The notes under the pieces were generated by a model. That model worked only from the letters and a program-made list of their open reading frames with translations, did no database searches and was not told the origin of the DNA. 64,000 nt of DNA from Neotamlana laminarinivorans (lineage in GTDB: Bacteria; Bacteroidota; Bacteroidia; Flavobacteriales; Flavobacteriaceae). The DNA is taken from contig NZ_JAJAPW010000001.1 of NCBI RefSeq assembly GCF_020523925.1, forward strand, positions 682,001 through 746,000, written 5' to 3'. Positions 55,393 through 61,985 of the stretch are shown here, in pieces. Within the stretch, counting starts at the first letter, position 1, and every line of letters begins with the position of its first letter. A program made the position numbers and the translations under genes.

Positions 55393-55528
55393 TAAGAGGC
55401 TGTTTAAAAGTAACATTTTTGTCAATATGAACTCGTTTCAGATTCTAATGTATTTTGAAAATCAATTGTTTGAGATTCTGAAATAAATTCAGAATGACAG
55501 ATTTCACACTTTTTAAACAGCCTCTTTT
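55393..55528. repeat. long inverted-repeat element after the M56 gene
   Basis: Outer arms AAGAGGCTGTTTAAAAG (about 55394-55410) and CTTTTTAAACAGCCTCTT (about 55509-55526) are near-perfect. Inner arms GTCAATATGAACTCGTTTCAG (55421-55440) and CTGAAATAAATTCAGAATGAC (55478-55498) pair imperfectly. It has no coding potential. It looks like a small non-autonomous palindromic element and may also end the blaI-M56 transcript. Confidence 0.65.
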
Positions 55529-55545
55529 ATTATAAATAAAATTAA

Positions 55546-55561
55546 TGTAACCCTTGTTACA
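55546..55561 (+). promoter_or_regulatory. putative Crp/Fnr operator, autoregulatory
   Basis: TGTAACCCTTGTTACA is a perfect 6-4-6 palindrome. The -7-like TAATTTTA is at 55583-55590, 33 bp centre to centre. The Crp/Fnr ATG is at 55609. Confidence 0.75.
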
Positions 55562-55608
55562 CAAATTAAAAATTGAAAGGCTTAATTTTATACTCATAAT
55601 TTAGCCTT

Positions 55609-56241
55609 ATGATACAAGAACTAAAAGATAATTACGGACACCTGTTTGAAAACAATCTTTTAAACGAAATAAACCAAGTTGGCACCTTTAAAGAAGTTCC
55701 CGAAGGAGCTGTTATGATTAATATTGGCGAATATGTAAAATCTATGCCTTTATTAATTTCTGGAGCTATTAAAATTTTACGCGAAGATAATGATGGCGAC
55801 GAACTCCTACTCTATTTCTTAGAAAAAGGCGACACCTGCGCCATGACGCTTACCTGCTGTTTAGGGCAAAAAAAAAGTGAAATTAAAGCTGTTGCCGAAA
55901 CCGATGCAAAACTCATGATGATTCCTATTCAAAAAATGGAAGAATGGTCTGGTAAATATAAAAGTTGGCGCAATTTTGTTTTCGAAAGTTATCATAATCG
56001 CCTTAATGAAATGCTTGAAACCATTGATAGTATTGCTTTTTTAAAAATGGACGAGCGGTTACTTAAATATCTCATTGAAAAAGCTCGCGTATCAGAAGAT
56101 GGTACAATTAGAAACACCCACCAAGAAATTGCTTACGATTTGCATACTTCTAGAGTTGTAATATCCAGATTACTTAAAAAACTTGAGAATCTAGGAAAAA
56201 TAGAGCTTCATAGAAATTATGTTACACTTTTAAAAATTTAA
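55609..56241 (+). CDS. Crp/Fnr family transcriptional regulator with a cysteine cluster
   Basis: A 210-residue regulator. The cyclic-nucleotide-binding-like beta barrel spans about 20-115, the dimer helix about 120-145, and the winged helix-turn-helix about 150-205, with THQEIAYDLHTSRVVISRLLKKLE as the recognition unit. Three cysteines cluster in the effector fold (Cys77, Cys83, Cys84 in DTCAMTLTCCLG). The spacing is not that of an Fnr iron-sulfur cluster and the cAMP-contact residues are not obvious, so a thiol or persulfide sensor is my preferred reading. Its own promoter and the next two transcripts carry matching palindromes. It is the natural candidate to bind all five sites of this type in the window. 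Confidence 0.9.
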   Translation: MIQELKDNYGHLFENNLLNEINQVGTFKEVPEGAVMINIGEYVKSMPLLISGAIKILREDNDGDELLLYFLEKGDTCAMTLTCCLGQKKSEIKAVAETDAKLMMIPIQKMEEWSGKYKSWRNFVFESYHNRLNEMLETIDSIAFLKMDERLLKYLIEKARVSEDGTIRNTHQEIAYDLHTSRVVISRLLKKLENLGKIELHRNYVTLLKI

Positions 56242-56244
56242 GAG

Positions 56245-56260
56245 TGTAACCATTGTTACT
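56245..56260 (+). promoter_or_regulatory. putative Crp/Fnr operator of the TauE-like gene
   Basis: TGTAACCATTGTTACT. The -7 box TACTTTTG at 56282-56289 is an exact consensus match with 33 bp between centres. The ATG is at 56309. Confidence 0.75.
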
Positions 56261-56308
56261 GTATGCAACAATTTTACCATATACTTTTGCTATTAAGCAA
56301 ATTGTATT

Positions 56309-57118
56309 ATGGAGTTTCTTAATATTTTAGGTTATGTAAGCGCTCTTGTTATTGGTATTTCATTAGGCTTAATTGGTGGAGGCGGCTCTATACTTGCTGT
56401 ACCTGTTTTAGCCTATATGTTTTCCATTAACGAAAAAGCAGCAACAGCATATTCGTTATTTATAGTTGGTTCTAGTGCCCTTTTAGGTGGAATAAAACAA
56501 CATTTTAAAGGTTTAGTAGATTGGAAAACAGCTATTATTTTTGGCTTTCCTGCTATTATTGGTGTAACCATAGTAAGACACAATGTAGTTCCTATTTTAC
56601 CTGATGTTATTTTTAACATAAACCAATTCGCATTTACTCGCCGTATGGCCATGCTTGGCTTATTTGCGTTTTTAATGATTCCTGCTGCCATTTCCATGTT
56701 AACCACAAAAACGATTCCAATAAAAAAACACAATGTAACCTATAAGTATCCTTTAATTTTCATCGAAGGCTTAATTGTTGGCGGTATTACAGGCTTAATT
56801 GGTGCTGGCGGTGGTTTTTTAATAATTCCTGCATTAGTTATTCTTGCTCGTTTAGAAATGAAAGTTGCTGTAGCTACTTCATTAATAATTATAGCGTTTA
56901 AATCGTTAATTGGTTTTTTTCTTGGAGATGCGTTTATTATGGATATTAATTGGTCCTTTTTACTCCTATTTACAACACTATCGTTTATTGGTATATTTAT
57001 AGGTAGTTTTTTTAGTAGTTTTATAGACGGAAAGAAACTAAAAAAAGGCTTTGGCGTTTTTATAATAATTATGGCTTTCTTTATTTTTTACATGGAATTT
57101 TTAACACCTCATATTTAA
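56309..57118 (+). CDS. TauE/SafE family sulfite/organosulfur exporter
   Basis: A 269-residue inner-membrane protein with about eight helices in two homologous halves. Both halves have the glycine-rich signature: ISLGLIGGGGSILAVPVLAYM at the start and GLIGAGGGFLIIPALVIL in the middle. Members export sulfite, sulfoacetate and related anions. The gene is between the Crp/Fnr regulator and the persulfide dioxygenase gene and has its own copy of the palindrome, so it is a separate transcript of the same regulon. In staphylococci a tauE gene is likewise part of the persulfide-stress cst locus. Export of sulfite or thiosulfate formed by the dioxygenase is a reasonable inference. Confidence 0.9.
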   Translation: MEFLNILGYVSALVIGISLGLIGGGGSILAVPVLAYMFSINEKAATAYSLFIVGSSALLGGIKQHFKGLVDWKTAIIFGFPAIIGVTIVRHNVVPILPDVIFNINQFAFTRRMAMLGLFAFLMIPAAISMLTTKTIPIKKHNVTYKYPLIFIEGLIVGGITGLIGAGGGFLIIPALVILARLEMKVAVATSLIIIAFKSLIGFFLGDAFIMDINWSFLLLFTTLSFIGIFIGSFFSSFIDGKKLKKGFGVFIIIMAFFIFYMEFLTPHI

Positions 57119-57129
57119 TAAAACCAATA

Positions 57130-57145
57130 AGTAACCTTTGTTACC
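57130..57145 (+). promoter_or_regulatory. putative Crp/Fnr operator of the persulfide dioxygenase operon
   Basis: AGTAACCTTTGTTACC. A -7-like TAATTTAG lies at 57167-57174, 33 bp centre to centre. The ATG is at 57194. Confidence 0.72.
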
Positions 57146-57193
57146 ATAAAAACAAAACACTATTATTAATTTAGCATCATAAAATTTAATACT

Positions 57194-58603
57194 ATGAAAA
57201 TAGAACAAATATACACGGGTTGTTTAGCTCAAGGCGCTTATTATATAGAAAGCAATGGCGAAGTTGCTATTATAGATCCGCTACGAGAGGTACAACCTTA
57301 TTTAGACAGAGCAAAAGCAAATAACGCTACCATTAAATATATTTTTGAAACTCATTTTCATGCCGATTTTGTTAGTGGTCATGTTACTTTATCTAAAGAA
57401 ACGGGCGCTCCAATTATTTATGGTCCTTTAGCCGAACCAAGTTTCGAGGCTATCATAGCCACAGATAATCAAGAATTTAAGTTAGGCAATATTACCATTA
57501 AGGTATTGCATACTCCTGGGCATACTATGGAAAGCTCTGTTTATCTTCTTAAAGACGAAAACGGAAAAAATCATGCTATTTTTAGTGGAGACACCTTATT
57601 TTTAGGCGATGTTGGTCGTCCAGATTTGGCACAAAAAGTTGGTGAAATTACAGAACAAGATTTAGCTGGTTACCTATTTGATAGCCTAAGAAATAAAATT
57701 ATGCCTTTAGCCGATGATGTTATTGTATATCCAGCACATGGTGCCGGTTCTGCTTGTGGTAAAAACTTAAGTAAAGAAACTGTTGATTCTCTTGGAAACC
57801 AGAAAAAAACAAACTACGCACTTCGTGAAGATATGACGAAGGAAGAATTTATAAAAGAAGTTACCAACGGTTTATTACCTCCACCTCAATACTTTCCTTT
57901 AAATGTTAAAATGAATAAAGAAGGGTATGATGACTTTAATGATGTTTTAAAACGAAGTACTCAAGCATTATCACCTGAAGCCTTTGAAGCTGTAGCAAAT
58001 GAAACTGATGCCGTAATATTAGATGTTCGCAATCAAAACGATTTTGCAAAAGGCCACATACCACGTTCAATTTTTATTGGTTTAGATGGAGGATTTGCTC
58101 CTTGGGTTGGCTCACTAATTGCCGATGTAAAACAAACCATTTTATTAGTAACCCCAGAAGGCCGAGAAAAAGAAGCTATAACACGATTATCGCGAGTTGG
58201 TTTCGATCAAGTAATTGGTTTTCTTGATGGTGGTTTCAATTCTTGGAAAAAAGCATCAAAAGAATATGATACAGTTAGCTCAGTTGATGCTTCTGTGTTT
58301 AAACAAGCTAAATTAAATGATAATGTTCCAGTTTTTGATGTTAGAAAAGATGGTGAATATAAGTCTGAACACGTAATTAATGCTATACACACACCTTTAG
58401 ATTATATAAATAATTATCTATCAGAATTCCCAGAAAACGAAACGTTCTATTTACACTGTGCCGGCGGTTACAGAAGTATGATTGCTGCTTCAATTTTAAA
58501 AAGTAGAGGTATTCATAACCTAATAGACATTAAGGGAGGCTTTAAAGCAATTAAAAAAAATGGCGTGAAAGTTTCAAATTACGTTTGTCCTTCAACATTA
58601 TAA
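57194..58603 (+). CDS. persulfide dioxygenase-rhodanese fusion (CstB-like)
   Basis: A 469-residue cytoplasmic enzyme in three parts. Residues 1 to about 240 form an ETHE1-like metallo-beta-lactamase fold with iron ligands in ETHFHADFVSGH (His54, His56, Asp58, His63), HTPGHTMES and FSGDTLFLGDVGRPD. A first rhodanese domain (about 255-350) has no catalytic Cys: its loop reads LLVTPEGREKEA. A second rhodanese domain (about 365-465) has the active Cys in YLHCAGGYRS. The same order is known in Staphylococcus aureus CstB, which turns persulfides and oxygen into thiosulfate or sulfite. It is followed by a lipoprotein rhodanese and an HMA protein. Confidence 0.92.
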   Translation: MKIEQIYTGCLAQGAYYIESNGEVAIIDPLREVQPYLDRAKANNATIKYIFETHFHADFVSGHVTLSKETGAPIIYGPLAEPSFEAIIATDNQEFKLGNITIKVLHTPGHTMESSVYLLKDENGKNHAIFSGDTLFLGDVGRPDLAQKVGEITEQDLAGYLFDSLRNKIMPLADDVIVYPAHGAGSACGKNLSKETVDSLGNQKKTNYALREDMTKEEFIKEVTNGLLPPPQYFPLNVKMNKEGYDDFNDVLKRSTQALSPEAFEAVANETDAVILDVRNQNDFAKGHIPRSIFIGLDGGFAPWVGSLIADVKQTILLVTPEGREKEAITRLSRVGFDQVIGFLDGGFNSWKKASKEYDTVSSVDASVFKQAKLNDNVPVFDVRKDGEYKSEHVINAIHTPLDYINNYLSEFPENETFYLHCAGGYRSMIAASILKSRGIHNLIDIKGGFKAIKKNGVKVSNYVCPSTL

Positions 58604-58611
58604 CTCACAAA

Positions 58612-58977
58612 ATGAAAAAAATATTAATTACCATGTCTATTATATCTTACTTATTTGGTTGTGCACAACAACCAGAAACCATAAAAATTTTAGAAAAACA
58701 AGCTTTTAAAAAAGCAATAGAATCAAAAAAAGTACAACTAGTTGATGTTCGTACTGCTACCGAATATAATTCTGGACACATAAAAACTGCTAAAAATATT
58801 GATGTTTTTAAAATTTCAAAATTTACCGAAGAATTTAATAAACTAGATAAAAACCAGCCTGTTTATGTGTATTGCAGATCTGGAAAAAGAAGTAATAGCG
58901 CTGCCAAAAAATTAGATAAAATGGGTTTTAAAGAAATTTACGATTTAAAAGGTGGTTATTTAAATTGGATTAAATAA
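58612..58977 (+). CDS. single-domain rhodanese lipoprotein
   Basis: I start at ATG 58612, giving MKKILITMSIISYLFGC, a lipoprotein signal with Cys17; the in-frame ATG at 58585 lies inside the previous gene and would bury it. The mature part is one rhodanese domain of about 100 residues with LVDVRTATEYNSGHI and the active-site loop YCRSGKRS, ready for sulfane-sulfur transfer. It would act in the periplasm, whereas the preceding fusion enzyme is cytoplasmic. Its stop overlaps the next gene's start in TAATG. Confidence 0.9.
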   Translation: MKKILITMSIISYLFGCAQQPETIKILEKQAFKKAIESKKVQLVDVRTATEYNSGHIKTAKNIDVFKISKFTEEFNKLDKNQPVYVYCRSGKRSNSAAKKLDKMGFKEIYDLKGGYLNWIK

Positions 58978-59246
58978 TGAAAACAACAATAGCAATACAA
59001 AATTTAAAATGTGGAGGTTGTGCGCATACCATAACCTCTAATTTATCTGAAATTAAAAACATTACTAATGTTAATGTTTCTATTGAAATGTCTACCGTTT
59101 CATTTGATTATAATAGTAAAACCGATGTTTCTTTAGTTGAAACTAAACTTAAAAGTTTAGGCTATCCAACAAAAACTAATGATAATAATATAGTTTTAAA
59201 AGCAAAATCAATGTTTAGTTGTGCAGCAGGAAAAATTTCAAAGTAA
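58977..59246 (+). CDS. heavy-metal-associated (HMA) domain protein with an extra C-terminal cysteine
   Basis: An 89-residue protein with a ferredoxin-like HMA fold. The metal-binding loop is KCGGCAHTI (Cys12, Cys15), normally a Cu(I)/Zn site, followed by NVNVSIEMSTVSFDY. An additional Cys82 sits in the tail MFSCAAGKISK. No copper ATPase is adjacent. Because it is coupled by a one-base overlap to the rhodanese gene, it may handle metal or sulfane sulfur within this pathway. The 235-bp gap that follows has only a weak ACAAAA...TTTTGT hairpin at about 59366-59385. Confidence 0.87.
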   Translation: MKTTIAIQNLKCGGCAHTITSNLSEIKNITNVNVSIEMSTVSFDYNSKTDVSLVETKLKSLGYPTKTNDNNIVLKAKSMFSCAAGKISK

Positions 59247-59481
59247 AATAATATGAAAATTACTAACTTAAATACATCAATATTTTAAAAGACCTCATAT
59301 TAATTAAAACCATAGTATTCTTTAATTCATTTTAATAAGTAAATAATTTATTCAGATTTCATTTACAAAATTTTTAAAGTTTTGTGTTTTTAATCACTTA
59401 TTTCTTTATTTCAACAAATTATATTTACTTCTCCATAAAAAGTGCTGCAAAAACTGTTAATTTGCTACTTTATTTTTTAAT

Positions 59482-60039
59482 ATGGATATCATTTTTCAAC
59501 CTTGGCCATGGTATATTTCTGGGCCATTAATAGCCATTGGTATGTTTTTGCTTTTACTTGCAGGAAAAACCTTTGGTATGTCTAGTAACCTAAAAACCAT
59601 GTGTTCTATTCTGGGTGCTGGAAAAAAAGTAAAGTTTTTTCAATACGACTGGACAGCATACAAATGGAACTTAGTTGTAGTTTTGGGCACAATAATTGGC
59701 GGATTTATTGCGGCTAATTTGTTATCAAGTAACTTAAACGTAAATATATCACCTGCATCTGTTGCCGAATTAAATTCACTTGGCTTTAAAAGTGCAGGAA
59801 AAGCTTATTTACCTACCGAATTATTTAATTTATCTGCTTTAAAAGATATTAAAACCTTAATAATATTAGCCATTGGAGGTGTGCTTATAGGCTTTGGTAC
59901 ACGTTATGCTGGTGGTTGTACTTCTGGTCATGCTATTACTGGACTAAGTAATTTACAATTACCCTCTCTAATAGCTGTAATTGGTTTTTTTGTAGGTGGT
60001 TTAATAATGATTAATCTAATATTTCCTTTAATTTTTTAA
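59482..60039 (+). CDS. YeeE/YedE family thiosulfate/sulfur transport protein, first half
   Basis: A 185-residue membrane protein with about five helices. The family cysteine is in RYAGGCTSGHAITG (Cys146), which in YeeE/TsuA lines the thiosulfate path, and Cys41 lies in SSNLKTMCSIL. In YeeE itself one long chain holds two halves; here the second half is a separate gene 2 bp downstream. No Crp/Fnr palindrome is visible in the 235 bp upstream, so it may depend on read-through or a separate promoter. Substrate direction is not shown by the sequence. Confidence 0.88.
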   Translation: MDIIFQPWPWYISGPLIAIGMFLLLLAGKTFGMSSNLKTMCSILGAGKKVKFFQYDWTAYKWNLVVVLGTIIGGFIAANLLSSNLNVNISPASVAELNSLGFKSAGKAYLPTELFNLSALKDIKTLIILAIGGVLIGFGTRYAGGCTSGHAITGLSNLQLPSLIAVIGFFVGGLIMINLIFPLIF

Positions 60040-60041
60040 TC

Positions 60042-60458
60042 ATGAAAAAGTATTTAACGTATTTAAGCATAGGTATTTTAATAGGTATTACTTTATTTAA
60101 ATCTGAAGCAGCATCATGGTTTCGTATATATGAAATGTTTAAATTTCAATCGTTCCATATGTATGGAATTATTGGTTCTGCTTTATTTCTAGGAATTATA
60201 TGTATTCAATTTATAAAACGTAATAATTTAAAATCCTTTTATAAAGAAACCATTGTAATTCCAGCAAAAGAAAAAGGGTTTTATCGCTACTTTATTGGCG
60301 GTACTATTTTTGGATTAGGTTGGGCACTTGCTGGAGCTTGTCCTGGGCCTATGTATGTATTATTAGGTGCTGGATTTTTTAACATTTTAATAGTTATTGC
60401 TTTTGCCCTTTTAGGCACCTATTTATATGGTGTTTTTAAAGACAAGCTACCACATTAA
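60042..60458 (+). CDS. YeeE/YedE family protein, second half (DUF6691 type)
   Basis: A 138-residue protein with four helices and the matching half-site LAGACPGPMY (Cys100). With the product of the gene 2 bp upstream it should make one two-subunit transporter for thiosulfate or a related sulfur compound. The pair closes the sulfur locus. Its stop codon is one base from the stop of the convergent beta-helix gene, leaving no room for a normal terminator. Confidence 0.88.
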   Translation: MKKYLTYLSIGILIGITLFKSEAASWFRIYEMFKFQSFHMYGIIGSALFLGIICIQFIKRNNLKSFYKETIVIPAKEKGFYRYFIGGTIFGLGWALAGACPGPMYVLLGAGFFNILIVIAFALLGTYLYGVFKDKLPH

Positions 60459-60459
60459 T

Positions 60460-61869
60460 TTAATTTTGCATTGCTTTCACAGGGCCTTTACTATTAATAT
60501 TTAAGTTTTTGTTTCCAGGATACAATATTACTGTTGCTTGAGTTTCGTTTTGTAACTTAATATTAGTAGCGTGCATATTGGCTTTGGGATTAAAATTACC
60601 ATAACCCTCCCATACCGAAAATTTTATAACCATATCTTTAGGAATAAAATCTTCATTATTTGTTTTAATTAAAATATCGTGGTTTAATCCATTAATTTTT
60701 GCAAGCATATTATTAGCTATACCATTTCTGCTATCTAAAATATTCATATCTACATAAGCGTTTTTGGCATTTGTATATGGCACACCAAAAGCTTCAGCAA
60801 ATTTGGCGTTTGCCCTACAATTTGTTAATGTATCATTATTACCAACATTAAAACCAGTTGTTACACAATCGCGTACTTCACAATTTATAACTTTATCTCC
60901 AGACTTATTTAAGCCTGTACAAATGCCTCTACGCATTTGAAAAACTGTACAGTTTTTAATTATAGTATTTTTTGTTTGATGCCCATTATATTCTGGGTAC
61001 ATGCGAATACCGTCTTCGCTTAACGAAATAATTTCTCCTGGTAAAATTTTTCCATCTAAACCAATTGTTGTACCCTCTACGTAACCTGGTTTATGCTTGT
61101 GTTTAGGTTTTTTAGCAAAAAAATCCTTGTCAAACATATAACCAGATGTTTCTTTTAAAATATCATCGGTTGTTCTTAATAAACCATCTACATGGCAATC
61201 TTCTATAATGGTATTCTCTGCTCCTTGTAAAAATATAGCGTGCCCCATAGCTCGCATATGTACTTTACAACCTAATAATTTTACATTTTTTGCAGGATAA
61301 CCAACACGAATGCCATTCATTTTTTTTACATCTCCACCACCTAAACCAAATAAACTGCCATAACCGTATGGATTGGAACCCGCTGTTCTTACCTCTATGT
61401 TTTTAAGTGTAATGTTATCTCCAACTAGGTTAAATATTTTATTTTTACTTTGTATACCAGATTTATTGCCATAAGTTTCAATGTATAAGCCTTGAAAAAT
61501 TACATTTTTTCCAGAAATTTCAATAGCACAATACATGCTATTTCCATCATTACTTTTTGCTAAATCTTTACGACTAAACAAATCTGTATCAACCATAAAA
61601 CGAACATCTGTTAAATCGAAATGTGAGTTATTGCCTGTTATTCTTAAAAACCGGATATTATTGGCTTTATCGATTTGATAGTTACCCGGTTTTAATTTAA
61701 TATTTACACTATCTTTATCTAAATATGTTTTAAATTCCTGTAATGTTTCAACAGTTTTAAATTCTGAAGATATTTTAATTGTTGATTCTTCTACAATTTT
61801 TAAATTATTTGTACAAGCTGTTAAAAAAACAAATGAAAGTGTAAAAAGTAAAGATTTAATTCGCGTCAT
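60460..61869 (-). CDS. right-handed beta-helix lipoprotein
   Basis: A 469-residue lipoprotein (LSFVFLTAC, Cys19). From about residue 60 it has pectate-lyase-like coils: repeats such as NSHFDLTDVRF, KNVIFQGLYIETYG, DNITLKNIEVRTAG, KNVKLLGCKVHMRAMGHAIFLQG and NTIIKNCTVFQMRRGIC. The asparagine ladders and short turns support a parallel beta-helix. Such proteins include polysaccharide lyases and glycosidases, but I cannot assign a family or catalytic residues. It lies 116 bp downstream of a GH20 hexosaminidase on the same strand, so a role in amino-sugar glycan use is possible. Confidence 0.8.
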   Translation of the reverse strand: MTRIKSLLFTLSFVFLTACTNNLKIVEESTIKISSEFKTVETLQEFKTYLDKDSVNIKLKPGNYQIDKANNIRFLRITGNNSHFDLTDVRFMVDTDLFSRKDLAKSNDGNSMYCAIEISGKNVIFQGLYIETYGNKSGIQSKNKIFNLVGDNITLKNIEVRTAGSNPYGYGSLFGLGGGDVKKMNGIRVGYPAKNVKLLGCKVHMRAMGHAIFLQGAENTIIEDCHVDGLLRTTDDILKETSGYMFDKDFFAKKPKHKHKPGYVEGTTIGLDGKILPGEIISLSEDGIRMYPEYNGHQTKNTIIKNCTVFQMRRGICTGLNKSGDKVINCEVRDCVTTGFNVGNNDTLTNCRANAKFAEAFGVPYTNAKNAYVDMNILDSRNGIANNMLAKINGLNHDILIKTNNEDFIPKDMVIKFSVWEGYGNFNPKANMHATNIKLQNETQATVILYPGNKNLNINSKGPVKAMQN

Positions 61870-61985
61870 GAATAGTTAATTTAGTTTTTATAAAACTAAA
61901 AACATAAAAAATTTAATACTATAAATTAGTATTCATTTACTGTAAACTATTATTTTTTTCGACTAAATAATCAGTTGGTTTAAAA

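Noticed and set aside
58585-58611. Upstream start of the rhodanese lipoprotein
   Set aside because: It lies inside the dioxygenase gene and hides a clear lipoprotein signal that begins at 58612.
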